NCBI GenBank assembly: GCA_039192515.1
Contig: JBCCXA010000008.1
Location: 1-64,000 of the forward strand
DNA: 64,000 nt
Source of the DNA: Verrucomicrobiota bacterium
Lineage (GTDB): Bacteria > Verrucomicrobiota > Verrucomicrobiia > Methylacidiphilales > JBCCWR01
Reading direction: 5' to 3'
Each line of letters starts with the position of its first letter. Position 1 is the first letter of the stretch. Under the pieces are notes generated by a model. The model searched no databases and was not told the origin of the DNA. It worked only from the letters and a program-made list of their open reading frames with translations. A program made the translations under genes and the position numbers. Shown here piece after piece: positions 20,531 through 28,797 of the stretch.

Positions 20531-21574
20531 CTACGAGCCTTCAGCTGAAAGTGACCTCACGCAACGAAAGCCTGTATGGGAAGTGCTCGTATCTGGCGTA
20601 TTGCCACGTCTCGCGCTTGGGCGGTAACTTTCGCAATAATCAACATGACAAAGAAATGACCCCCCTTTGATGACCCGCAATTCTTTGAGATTAGGCTGTG
20701 AAGGATCATATGATTTGTCTGGTCCAACAGGATTTATACAGCAGCTTTTATCCTCCGACATTGCTGCTACAAGATGCACATTGACTGCATAAAAATCACT
20801 ACACCAATTCCACACATTCCCAGCCATATCATACAGGCCGTAAGCATTGGGGGGGAAAGTCCCTACAGGTGAAGTAGCCTCATATCCATCTTTTTTGTCG
20901 TTGCGATAAGGGAATATACCCGTCCAAGTGTTTGCCATATAATCCCCTCCAGGCATAAATTCATTACCCCATATAAACCGGCTATGAGGTTGCCCTCCGC
21001 GGGCTGCGAATTCCCATTCAGCTTCGCTTGGTAAACGCTTACCAGCCCATTTGGCATACTCCGAAGCATCAAACCATGAAACATGAACAACTGGATGATC
21101 CAGGCGGTCTTTAATCGAACTACCCTCACCTTCCGGATTTCTCCAACTGACATGGTTCGTCCAGAACCACCATGAGGAATATACGTTCAGATCAACTGGG
21201 CCCTGAGTCTTTTGAAAGATCAAGGATCCGGGAGCCAAACCTTCAGGAGGTGGTTTAGGAGTTCCAGGTGGCAAGTTTTTCCTAAACTCTTCCCAGTTAA
21301 TTTCTCTCTCCGCTGTCGTTACATAACCGGTAGCTTCAACGAATTCTAAGAATTGACGATTTGTCACTGGAGTTTCATCCATCCAAAATCCATCCACAGT
21401 TACTTCACGAGAGGGGCGCTCGTTTTGCTGTGCAGAGGGATCGTCTGTTCCCATAAGAAAACTTCCACCTGGTATCCATACCATTTTGCTCTCCGCACTC
21501 TTTTTGTTTTCTGTGCTACAACCAATAATAAAAAAAGAAAATAGCGCTAACTTGCATAACTTGATAGCTTTCAT
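20531..21574 (-). CDS. Formylglycine-generating enzyme (sulfatase-activating), lipoprotein
   Basis: A 347-residue SUMF1/FGE-family protein. FGE converts a Cys of sulfatases into the catalytic formylglycine. The start of the domain (MVWIPGGSFLMGTDD), HPVVHVSWFDASEYAKWAGKRLPSEAEWEFAARGG and GNVWNWCSDFY are typical. The copper-binding cysteine pair of true FGEs is present in GGSFLCHVDYCESYRPSAR, followed by NTPDTSTSHTGFRCV. The N-terminus has a lipobox (FFIIGC), so the protein is a lipoprotein acting outside the cytoplasm. No sulfatase gene is in this window. A secreted LamG peptidase gene lies 220 bp downstream on the same strand. Confidence 0.92.
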   Translation of the reverse strand: MKAIKLCKLALFSFFIIGCSTENKKSAESKMVWIPGGSFLMGTDDPSAQQNERPSREVTVDGFWMDETPVTNRQFLEFVEATGYVTTAEREINWEEFRKNLPPGTPKPPPEGLAPGSLIFQKTQGPVDLNVYSSWWFWTNHVSWRNPEGEGSSIKDRLDHPVVHVSWFDASEYAKWAGKRLPSEAEWEFAARGGQPHSRFIWGNEFMPGGDYMANTWTGIFPYRNDKKDGYEATSPVGTFPPNAYGLYDMAGNVWNWCSDFYAVNVHLVAAMSEDKSCCINPVGPDKSYDPSQPNLKELRVIKGGSFLCHVDYCESYRPSARRGNTPDTSTSHTGFRCVRSLSAEGS

Positions 21575-21625
21575 ACCTAATAGAATATAACATAATCATC
21601 CTTTGGCAAAGCTCTTCTAAAATAC

Positions 21626-22018
21626 TCAAATATACGAAATTGACTCGGTCACAAATCTTCTGTGCTGCAAATCAATTGCACCAAAGTTAAGCAAAAGCCC
21701 CTTTTGTAAACCTGTTTTTGTTACCTTGAGAAACTGAGCTAGTTGAGATTTGACTTTAGATATTTTATGTAGAGCCTTGAGCTCTATAATGATGGATCGG
21801 TAGCAGACAAAATCTGCCAGGTATACTAATTCAGTAGTCCCGCCATTGTTTATTTTAAGCCGCTTATTCACCTCAAAGGGAATGGACTGCTTTTTAAATT
21901 CTTTTTCCAAAGCATCGCGATAGGCTTGTTCCCTAGAATGATGTCCTAATTGCTTATGTACAGCTTCTGCCGCATTTATGATACAAAATGTTTGTGCTAC
22001 TTGTGGATAGTTTTTCAT
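21626..22018 (-). CDS. GxxExxY family protein
   Basis: A 130-residue member of the GxxExxY family, small proteins with a PD-(D/E)xK nuclease-like core and unproven function. The motif region here is GHHSREQAYRDALEKEF, a variant of the usual GxxExxY; VYLADFVCYRSIIIELKALHKI has the D...ExK spacing of the nuclease-like core. The tail GLLLNFGAIDLQHRRFV is typical. It lies 29 bp after the radical SAM gene on the same strand and may be the last gene of that cluster or a passenger. Confidence 0.85.
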   Translation of the reverse strand: MKNYPQVAQTFCIINAAEAVHKQLGHHSREQAYRDALEKEFKKQSIPFEVNKRLKINNGGTTELVYLADFVCYRSIIIELKALHKISKVKSQLAQFLKVTKTGLQKGLLLNFGAIDLQHRRFVTESISYI

Positions 22019-22047
22019 TAAGGGTTCCTTTTTGCTATAAATGTTTT

Positions 22048-23508
22048 TTATGTTGTCGTCGTAGATTTGGGTGGAAAGATTTCTAGAGTTCTTGCATACT
22101 GGATAAGAGGGTCGCTTTTTAGGGGTTTAGATTTTGCAGAACCTAACTTCCCGAATTTTGATAGAACAGATTCAAGAATTGGCAGGGCGTAAGAGACCTG
22201 TTTCGTGCGAATCAGAACGTTCCAGACTCCCTCAAACTTCTTCCAACCAGCAGCATATGCCATGTGGCGAATTTTTGATATCAGCTCTTCTTTAGCCCAA
22301 GCACCTTTCACAATATTTTTCCAATTGTAGAATTCTCGGTACGCCCACCCATAACCTTGTTCTATTTGCTCTACGGTCATTTTTGCAGGCTTATAGACAC
22401 AATGACGTGTGTCATACAAATCCCAATTGCGATGCAAAATTCTCCCCTGATCTTCCATCCTCCTAAATAGTCCAGTACCAGGGTAAGGAGTCATCACATG
22501 AAATGTTGAAGTTTCTATACTGTTTTTCACTGCCCAGTCTACGGTCCTCTTAAAAACATCAGGTCCATCAGCATCCATTCCAAAAACAAAAGACCCGTTC
22601 ACCATGACTCCCTGATCATGAATACGTGCTATACCCGCTTCATAGCTACGGTTTAGATTTTGCACTTTGGTATGTTGTCTAAGATTCGTTTCATCTAGCG
22701 TCTCCAGCCCTACGAACAAACTACGCAAGCCTGCTTTAACCGCTTTTTCTAAGAGACCAGGTTTTAGCACAGCATTAATTGTCGACGCCCCTTGCCACAA
22801 TCTTCCCATCCCTTTCATTCCATCAAAAAGCATGGAAGCAAATTGATGATTTCCCAAAAGATGGTCATCTAGAAAGTAGAGATGTTTACCCGGAAGTCTT
22901 TCGATCTCAGCCAAAGCCTCATCAACTTTCTTCACATAGAATGAATTCCCACCCTCAAAGAATGCTTCTTTATAGCAGAAGTCACAAGTATGTGGGCAAC
23001 CTCGCGAAACGACTATCGAATTGGGTACCATGTAGAGATGTCGCTTGATAAGATCCCTGCGAATTTTTGGAATACCCTCAATAGACCTTTTTGCCGGTGC
23101 AACATAGCAACTTTGAGCAACTCCTTCTTTATAGTCCTTTAAAAATTGCGGCCACGTATCCTCTCCAGGTCCTATAAAAATGGTATCTGCATGCGCTGCC
23201 GCCTCTTCAGGCAGCGAAGTAACATGCAGCCCTCCTAAACACACATGGGCGCCTTTTGCTCGATAGTGATCCGCCAACTCATAGGCTCGATAGGCACTTG
23301 TAATATAAACTTGGATGACAACAAGTTCTGGCTCATCATCAATCTGTAGCTTTTCAACATGTTCATCTTGTAAATCAATCTCATCCTTCTCATCTAAATA
23401 GGCTGCCAATGTTGCTAATCCCAAAGGGGGAAAGAGTGCGTATTTGATAGGTCGAAATAATGGGCTCTTGGCCTCTGTCAATGCAGGAAGAATCATCTTA
23501 ACAGGCAT
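22048..23508 (-). CDS. B12-binding-domain radical SAM protein (DUF4070 type)
   Basis: A 486-residue enzyme. The N-terminal 140 residues match the cobalamin-binding fold used by class B radical SAM enzymes (IKYALFPPLGLATLAAYL ... VCLGGLHVTSLPEEAAAHADTIFIG), and the radical SAM core carries the cluster motif CPHTCDFC in SRGCPHTCDFCYK. The C-terminal YGWAYREFYNWKNI region fits DUF4070. Relatives include hopanoid methylases such as HpnP and many unassigned enzymes. It overlaps the start of the upstream linalool-dehydratase-like gene by 11 bp, so the two are translationally coupled. Lipid or terpenoid methylation is my inference from family and context only. Confidence 0.9.
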   Translation of the reverse strand: MPVKMILPALTEAKSPLFRPIKYALFPPLGLATLAAYLDEKDEIDLQDEHVEKLQIDDEPELVVIQVYITSAYRAYELADHYRAKGAHVCLGGLHVTSLPEEAAAHADTIFIGPGEDTWPQFLKDYKEGVAQSCYVAPAKRSIEGIPKIRRDLIKRHLYMVPNSIVVSRGCPHTCDFCYKEAFFEGGNSFYVKKVDEALAEIERLPGKHLYFLDDHLLGNHQFASMLFDGMKGMGRLWQGASTINAVLKPGLLEKAVKAGLRSLFVGLETLDETNLRQHTKVQNLNRSYEAGIARIHDQGVMVNGSFVFGMDADGPDVFKRTVDWAVKNSIETSTFHVMTPYPGTGLFRRMEDQGRILHRNWDLYDTRHCVYKPAKMTVEQIEQGYGWAYREFYNWKNIVKGAWAKEELISKIRHMAYAAGWKKFEGVWNVLIRTKQVSYALPILESVLSKFGKLGSAKSKPLKSDPLIQYARTLEIFPPKSTTTT

Positions 23509-25081
23509 GCGATTCTTCCTTTTGACTTCCGGATACCTTTTTACTTTGTGGGAAAGGCCACTTCCATGGCCGTAGGGTAACTGGAAATGCCGAGGACAGA
23601 ATTAGCAAAATAATTCCTGTCCACCTTTGCCCCATGAGACAAAGAATTATTCCTGAAACGAGTAGAATAAGCCAAAGAGTCCCCTGTCCAATAACCCAAA
23701 ACGTAGCCGTATTCTTTTTTCTCCAGTAACGAAGCTTGCTCCATAGTGAAAAAATAACTACTCCTCCTAAGCCAAAGTAAAATGAAAGTCCAAGATACAC
23801 TAATAGAGGGAGTGATCCACCTTTAATCACTTCCATTCCATCTGCAGGTGTCTGCGTTAGAAAAAATAAAATACCGGCTTCTCCCCAATAGGGTGCATGA
23901 ATCGGGTCTGATAAGACTCTAGCACCAAGAAGTTCCCCATTGGGCAGAGGCCAGGGAGCTGTTAATACTTGTGAAAGCAAAATATATCCATGATCAAGCC
24001 GCCCATTGATTCGCGCCAATGCTATACCAAAAGCATTTCCCGAAGGACTAAAACCTGCGATTATGGGCCCTGCATCTACATCATAAGTCCAGTCATAGCC
24101 TGATAAATCTTTGGGGAATTCCCTATAACCCGAAGCCCCTATTCTCTCCTGCCAAAAATATTCTTCATATTTCCTATACCACTCCTTAGCTTGCTCTGGC
24201 CAAATCTCATGAGCAAAAATCAACGTGTGCGACATACCTATGCCGCGTGAAGGCTGCCCTTGAACACCCGTCTTATAATTAACAAAAAAAGGAATGAGGC
24301 CTCGCTGATCAAGCATGTCCCCCTCAAAAGCTCGAATGGCTCTTTTTACAAAAGCACTGTGATCAGTCCCAATTAAATCATCAGCACGTTTGATACATGC
24401 AATGACCATCACAATATCTATAGGATAACATTCTCCTGGATAATCTTCTAAAAGACCTAGCGGGGAAGCATCTAACTCTTGTGCTAGAGTGTTTACTTGA
24501 TCACGTATAAATGCCAAATACTTCCCGCTGCCAGTCAATTTTTCATAACTAGTGAGTCCGGCTATCAGAAGAGAACGAAAAAAAGCATTTTCATTATGTA
24601 AATAATCATCACCCCAATGTTGCCTTACCCAGGTGTGGTGCACTGGATCCATGATCAAATCTTTGGATGCTTCAATAGCATCACTGGCATATTCCTTTGG
24701 GGCTCTCTTAGTTAAAGAAGGATCTTTCTCCCAGGCAAGCTGCAAAGCTTCAGTTGCCCATAAGTAAAATACAGAACCAAACATGGGCCATTCAGTTGCC
24801 GGCACATCATAGAGATATAACGACCCCGCTTTTGCTGAGGCAACCCTTTGCTTAGCCCACTTGGCATATCGAGGCGTTAATGCTTCGTGTAAACGCCAAG
24901 CTCTTTGAGGAATCCCTTCATTTCGAATATTAGGATCGGTCAAATCCCTCACTATATCAAAGCCTGGTATTATCAGAAAATATGAGGTAAAGGCGAGAAT
25001 AAGAGCTGTATTAAAATAAAGCATTAGCTTTGTCGCACAAAGTGATCGAGAATTACTGTCCTTCAGATTTACTTTTTTCAT
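23498..25081 (-). CDS. Linalool dehydratase/isomerase-like alpha-barrel membrane protein
   Basis: A 527-residue protein. One membrane segment near residue 20-40 is followed by an alpha/alpha-barrel-like domain resembling linalool dehydratase/isomerase: ENAFFRSLLIAGLTSYEKLTG, GLLEDYPGECYPIDI and IKRADDLIGTDHSAFVKRAI align by eye with that enzyme (its C180 region matches ECYP; its second active Cys has no clear match). The C-terminal 110 residues hold three or so more membrane helices, which the soluble enzyme lacks. It is coupled to the B12 radical SAM gene and preceded by a polytopic membrane protein. It may act on an isoprenoid or hydroxylated lipid at the membrane; activity is unproven. Confidence 0.65.
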   Translation of the reverse strand: MKKVNLKDSNSRSLCATKLMLYFNTALILAFTSYFLIIPGFDIVRDLTDPNIRNEGIPQRAWRLHEALTPRYAKWAKQRVASAKAGSLYLYDVPATEWPMFGSVFYLWATEALQLAWEKDPSLTKRAPKEYASDAIEASKDLIMDPVHHTWVRQHWGDDYLHNENAFFRSLLIAGLTSYEKLTGSGKYLAFIRDQVNTLAQELDASPLGLLEDYPGECYPIDIVMVIACIKRADDLIGTDHSAFVKRAIRAFEGDMLDQRGLIPFFVNYKTGVQGQPSRGIGMSHTLIFAHEIWPEQAKEWYRKYEEYFWQERIGASGYREFPKDLSGYDWTYDVDAGPIIAGFSPSGNAFGIALARINGRLDHGYILLSQVLTAPWPLPNGELLGARVLSDPIHAPYWGEAGILFFLTQTPADGMEVIKGGSLPLLVYLGLSFYFGLGGVVIFSLWSKLRYWRKKNTATFWVIGQGTLWLILLVSGIILCLMGQRWTGIILLILSSAFPVTLRPWKWPFPQSKKVSGSQKEESHAC

Positions 25082-25108
25082 GATGGATTACCCTTTAGTT
25101 ATTATTTT

Positions 25109-26257
25109 TTATTGATTTGAGGTTCTTATGGGTCTTAGAAAAAAATCCGCTACTACCCAGCATTCCAAACCAAATGGTAAATATCCTGCATAGCCCAAAA
25201 GTGGCATTTCAAAAATTTTAAATTTATGGACAAATGGAATTGAATATTCCCACTTGGCCAAGCTATAGAAATTCCACATTTCCCAAAACAAGCCACAAGT
25301 CAACGCAGCTAATCCAAGTAGCCAAATTCTCGTCCAGTCCCCATATTTGACGGATGAGAATACCGTTTTCTCACCCAGCAATATCTGGACACAGACAACT
25401 AACACGAGAGGAGATAACCAGAGCAAGGGATACAAATAATCTGGATAAACACCAATCCCTAATAACCCCGCACCAAATAATAGTAAGAGAATTACCGCTG
25501 CCCTTTTATCCTCTATGAACCTCAACTTCAGGAACTTGTTCATACCCATGTGTAAAAAGGAGCAAGAGCCAAGAAGCTGATAAGTAGACAAGAGAGCTGG
25601 TAAAACTGTAGCAAATGAAATCGAAGCAAAAATTAAATACTCCAAGCTATCAAGTGTTCCAATATTAAGATAATACCAATTTTCAACAAACCGATTCAGA
25701 TACTCGAAGAACCACCAGAATACAGAACTTAGAATAAAGAGTCCCAAGAAGTAATAGGGCCTATCCAGCATCAGACATTGAGATGTTCTTTTGTAACACC
25801 AAGCATTCACTATCAAGATATAAGCGAACCAAAGTGGGATAAACGTGTAGATTTGAAATTCACTAAACCAACTAAAACGATTCCATGCCAGAACCAAAAA
25901 AATGGCACCCACCACAAGTCCCAACCAGCCCCACCAAGGAAATGAGGAGTATTTTCCTGTCCTGCTATTGTTCCTTTTATCCTTGGATAGCGCTTGTAAC
26001 CAATGATAAATAAATGGACCGGTAACCATCAGTATCAGCACCGCCATACCTATAAAAATAGGCCCACTAAACTCAGCGTGTTGAACATAACGCGTCAACG
26101 GAGGGAACTCCCCATACAAATCAGCTTTTTGACCCGCTAGCACAATTCCCAGAAGTGGTAGACCTGACAAAACCGACACAACCAATACTTTGGATAATAA
26201 TTTCAAAACAAGTACTTTGTATTGCAAAGCTGATCTATATTTTACAGAGCGATTCAT
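25109..26257 (-). CDS. Polytopic membrane protein of unknown function
   Basis: A 382-residue protein with about nine or ten hydrophobic helices and no family I can name. Conserved-looking polar or aromatic stretches in the membrane are FWWFFEYLNRFVENWYYLN and LFWEMWNFYSLAKWEYSIPF, then FEMPLLGYAGYLPFGLECW near the C-terminus; the repeated W/F-E-x-x-N pattern may mark a substrate site. It lies 13 bp after the regulator gene and 27 bp before the linalool-dehydratase-like gene. Codons 11-16 (ALQYKV) contain an exact copy of the 18-bp operator found upstream of the cluster. Confidence 0.85.
   Translation of the reverse strand: MNRSVKYRSALQYKVLVLKLLSKVLVVSVLSGLPLLGIVLAGQKADLYGEFPPLTRYVQHAEFSGPIFIGMAVLILMVTGPFIYHWLQALSKDKRNNSRTGKYSSFPWWGWLGLVVGAIFLVLAWNRFSWFSEFQIYTFIPLWFAYILIVNAWCYKRTSQCLMLDRPYYFLGLFILSSVFWWFFEYLNRFVENWYYLNIGTLDSLEYLIFASISFATVLPALLSTYQLLGSCSFLHMGMNKFLKLRFIEDKRAAVILLLLFGAGLLGIGVYPDYLYPLLWLSPLVLVVCVQILLGEKTVFSSVKYGDWTRIWLLGLAALTCGLFWEMWNFYSLAKWEYSIPFVHKFKIFEMPLLGYAGYLPFGLECWVVADFFLRPIRTSNQ
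26213..26230 (-). promoter_or_regulatory. Operator copy inside the membrane-protein coding sequence
   Basis: On the minus strand GCTTTGCAATACAAAGTA, identical over 18 bp to 27281-27298 on the plus strand. It has dyad symmetry CTTTG-n5-CAAAG. Here it also encodes Ala-Leu-Gln-Tyr-Lys-Val, about 10 codons into the gene, so a bound regulator would act as a roadblock or mark an internal promoter. Confidence 0.6.
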
Positions 26258-26270
26258 CTTACCATCCTAT

Positions 26271-26651
26271 TCATGCTCGAGCCAATTTGCCCAATGGAAG
26301 TGCTGGTCTCTTACTGGTTGATTTAGGAATTGACTCCTGTGCTTGCTCTAAAACCTGTGATAGAGCTGCCAGGTATTCGTGAAAACGATCTAAGCCCTTC
26401 TGTGTTATTAAGATAGTCGTTCTCGGTTTGTCATCGACAAAAGTTTTTTGAATTTTCACTACCTTGGCATCCTGTAACACCTTCAGATGTCTATTGAGAT
26501 TCCCATCAGTGAGGTCACATCTCGCTTTCAAGTCTGTAAAAAGAAGGCCCTCTGAGGAAGCACAAACCGTCGAAACAATCGACAAGCGTTTAGGTTCATG
26601 AAAGATTTTCTCTAATCCTTGAAAAGAACTACTCTGTTTCTTCTTGCTCAT
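26271..26651 (-). CDS. Winged-helix transcriptional regulator (HTH_27/MarR-like)
   Basis: Small DNA-binding protein of the winged-helix type often paired with a membrane protein. FHEPKRLSIVSTVCASSEGLLFTDLKARCDLTDGNLNRHLKVLQDAKVV is helix-turn-helix, and KPRTTILITQKGLDRFHEYL forms the wing and last helix. The frame opens at 26678, but MSKKKQSSSFQGLEKI at 26651 is the better start (126 residues); it still overlaps the upstream membrane gene by 23 bp, so translation is coupled. Two identical palindromes, 27281-27298 and 26213-26230, are the natural candidates for its binding sites. Confidence 0.88.
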   Translation of the reverse strand: MSKKKQSSSFQGLEKIFHEPKRLSIVSTVCASSEGLLFTDLKARCDLTDGNLNRHLKVLQDAKVVKIQKTFVDDKPRTTILITQKGLDRFHEYLAALSQVLEQAQESIPKSTSKRPALPLGKLARA

Positions 26652-27237
26652 ATCTGTTCCTGTAAAAAATAACACCACCCACTAATTCACCTACTCCAAA
26701 GACGATCCCCATGGGCCAAGGATTAACAAATGAGATGTCCTGCCATAGGAGACAACCCGCACCAACTAGTAAATAAACATAACCCAAGTAATAATTGCTA
26801 ATGGGTAATTTCTGGCGAAAGATCATATGTGTCAGTCCATAGAGGCTAAACCATACTCCAAAGAGCAGGTCATATTGTTCTTTTAAAATGACTGCGAAAC
26901 TTAGCACACCACCGACGGCCAAGATCGGTAATCCATCAGTCGACGGTTTCAGTTCACTCCACTTACGTCCAGCGTCGGGACTGTACATAAACCAATAAAA
27001 TAGACCTCCCAAGTTAAAGATGAGTCCAAGGACTAACACGGCTGCCCATGTTGCAAGATGCGTTTCCACGGTCGCCGGAACCCACCCATATGATAAAACA
27101 AAAAATGTCAGTATTACCGTCACCCCTCCTAGAAACCGTCCATGTCCTGAGAAACCTTTGAAATTTTTCCTGTCTAGAACGTAGCTCTGCAGAGTTTTTA
27201 CCTGAGCTAATGCATCATGGATGTGATTCGCTATCAT
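26629..27237 (-). CDS. Membrane protein paired with winged-helix regulator
   Basis: A 202-residue protein with about five hydrophobic helices (VTVILTFFVLSYGWV, LATWAAVLVLGLIFNLGGLF, LPILAVGGVLSFAVIL, YYLGYVYLLVGAGCLLW, GIVFGVGELVGGVIFY). N- and C-terminal ends are charged and likely cytoplasmic. The family is not known to me by function; proteins of this size are often found next to this type of winged-helix gene. It is the first gene of the six-gene cluster, with an 18-bp palindrome 44-61 bp upstream of its start. Confidence 0.82.
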   Translation of the reverse strand: MIANHIHDALAQVKTLQSYVLDRKNFKGFSGHGRFLGGVTVILTFFVLSYGWVPATVETHLATWAAVLVLGLIFNLGGLFYWFMYSPDAGRKWSELKPSTDGLPILAVGGVLSFAVILKEQYDLLFGVWFSLYGLTHMIFRQKLPISNYYLGYVYLLVGAGCLLWQDISFVNPWPMGIVFGVGELVGGVIFYRNRYEQEETE

Positions 27238-27280
27238 AGTGTGTTAACTTATACTATACAGCATTAGCAAATAACAAAGT

Positions 27281-27298
27281 GCTTTGCAATACAAAGTA
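27281..27298 (+). promoter_or_regulatory. Operator palindrome upstream of the six-gene cluster
   Basis: GCTTTGCAATACAAAGTA, with core CTTTGCAATACAAAG as a perfect 5-bp dyad. A further CAAAGTG directly before it makes a third half site (CAAAG-TG-CTTTG-CAATA-CAAAG). It lies 44 bp upstream of the membrane-protein start at 27237 and recurs exactly at 26213-26230. Confidence 0.65.
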
Positions 27299-27439
27299 AA
27301 AGTTTTTTAATTACTCTCTCTTGCTCCTGGCATTGAGGAGCAACCTGATAACACAATCATAGCATTGACACAAGCGTTCTCGGGCCTGTGTAGGCTACAT
27401 TGGTTGGATCAGCTTCGGCCCAGAGGATCAATCAAATAT

Positions 27440-28246
27440 TCAAGTTTGTGCATAGAAGGTGTAAAAGACTCCTGCAGCGAAAAAGGTCCCTTCTTCGTGT
27501 GATCCCAGCATATGATCCACCCATCTCCCAGCATCTTGAGACTCAAGAATTTCCAGCTGCGAAAACATCTTAGCATATCCTTGGACACTCGAAAGCCAGT
27601 AGTCTCCGCGTCCACACTCAGATAGAACCCTTGAGGAATGACTATTTATCCGAAAGCCTGCAGCTTTTAAGTAGCGTGGAAGTTGTCGACAAATATCTGG
27701 ATGAGTCGCAATAGATGAGCTCAAAAGATGGTCGATGCGACGCATGTCATCATATTCTGGTAAAGCATAGGTAGTGCTAGCATGGTCTGCATCGAAGACA
27801 ATCAACGTCGCCTTAGGTTTCAAAACTCTAAAAGTTTCAGCCAAGACGATCGAGGGATCAGACACATGGCTTAGCAAGGTATGCATCACGACTACGTCAA
27901 AACATCTATCATCATAGGGCAGAGCCTGAGAGTTAAGATGATCCCATTCTATGTGACTTTGAAGGGTAAGCTTTCTCGCTTGTTGTAACAAATTCTCACT
28001 TATGTCAGCCCCATGCAAAACAGATTCCTTATGTAAAACTCTCTCCAATTCTCGAATGACCACGCCTGTTCCACAGCCAAGATCTAGAACCTTGAGTGGT
28101 TTATCATGAGGTAAGGTCGAAGTGTAATCCCTAATCATGTTAAGAAATTCCGCATTCTTACCACGCTCTTCTAGACGGTTTGTCATCGCCTGAAGCGTGG
28201 CCTCTGCTTGTGCGTCAGGGTTAGTATAGGGGTCTATCTTTTTCAT
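27440..28246 (-). CDS. Class I SAM-dependent methyltransferase
   Basis: A 268-residue methyltransferase with motif I VLDLGCGTGVVIRELE, acidic motif HGADISENLL and post-motif FDVVVMHTLLSHVSDP, followed by LAETFRVLKPKATLIVFDAD. This is the methyltransferase type 11/25 group, which acts on small molecules such as quinones, sterols or lipids. It stands 200 bp upstream of the six-gene cluster on the same strand, separated by the operator region, so it is probably a separate transcript. The substrate is not predictable. Confidence 0.85.
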   Translation of the reverse strand: MKKIDPYTNPDAQAEATLQAMTNRLEERGKNAEFLNMIRDYTSTLPHDKPLKVLDLGCGTGVVIRELERVLHKESVLHGADISENLLQQARKLTLQSHIEWDHLNSQALPYDDRCFDVVVMHTLLSHVSDPSIVLAETFRVLKPKATLIVFDADHASTTYALPEYDDMRRIDHLLSSSIATHPDICRQLPRYLKAAGFRINSHSSRVLSECGRGDYWLSSVQGYAKMFSQLEILESQDAGRWVDHMLGSHEEGTFFAAGVFYTFYAQT

Positions 28247-28293
28247 TTATATCACGCTCGCTCAAAATGCTTGCTAAGCACACGCTTGTTAAA

Positions 28294-28457
28294 GCCGAAT
28301 GATGCCATAAAGTTTAAGGAGATACCTAAAAGCTTGAGTCACAAGGACAAGAGAGTCAACGAAGATATCCCAATTAGGTGATAGCTCTAGGAGGCGGGAT
28401 ATTTCTAGGAACCAAGATCTTACCCAAACATTTAAGTCCCCTTTGCACGATTCGCTT
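28294..28457 (-). repeat. Copy C of the ~165-bp imperfect-palindrome repeat
   Basis: In minus orientation it matches copy A (41570-41732) without gaps over a 64-bp core ending in TCGTTGACTCTC / TGTCGACTCTC, and shares GTGACTCAAGCTTTTA and ATCATTCGG-type ends. Its outer arms are inverted: GCCGAATGATGCC at one end and AGCGAATCGTGCA at the other. No functional reading frame is needed to explain the match. Confidence 0.8.
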
Positions 28458-28600
28458 TTAACACCTAGCTGAGCACATAAAGCACTACCATGTGACAATC
28501 ATTTGGCTTCAGGCGACGACATAATACTGTCATTTCAGACTTAAAACAAGGGCTTGCCAGGGTTCAGAGATTTTGTATGATCCAGCTTCCTTTTAAAGAC

Positions 28601-28673
28601 GGCTGGATAGCTCAGTCGGTAGAGCAATGGACTGAAAATCCATGTGTCCCCGGTTCGATCCCGGGTCCAGCCA
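28601..28673 (+). tRNA. tRNA-Phe (GAA)
   Basis: A full cloverleaf: acceptor GGCTGGA/TCCAGCC, D-arm GCTC...GAGC, anticodon stem-loop GGACTGAAAATCC with GAA anticodon, and T-arm CCCGGTTCGATCCCGGG. The discriminator is A; CA follows. The terminal C of CCA is encoded or added differently, as the genome reads ACA after the acceptor. Confidence 0.97.
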
Positions 28674-28707
28674 CATTGACACCAACCGCCAGCAATCCAC
28701 AATTCCC

Positions 28708-28740
28708 CATCAAAAATTATTAGTCCAATAATTTTTGATG
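28708..28740 (+). terminator. 14-bp AT-rich hairpin after tRNA-Phe
   Basis: CATCAAAAATTATT and AATAATTTTTGATG form a perfect 14-bp stem with a 5-nt loop, 35 bp after the tRNA. The T-run is within the stem rather than after it, so it is a likely but not classic terminator. It lies between tRNA-Phe and the end of a convergent gene and may serve both. Confidence 0.55.
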
Positions 28741-28797
28741 AGTTATTCATCTGGAGTTTGAACAAGTCTACCTCCGCCTTTAACCTGATGGAGATGT

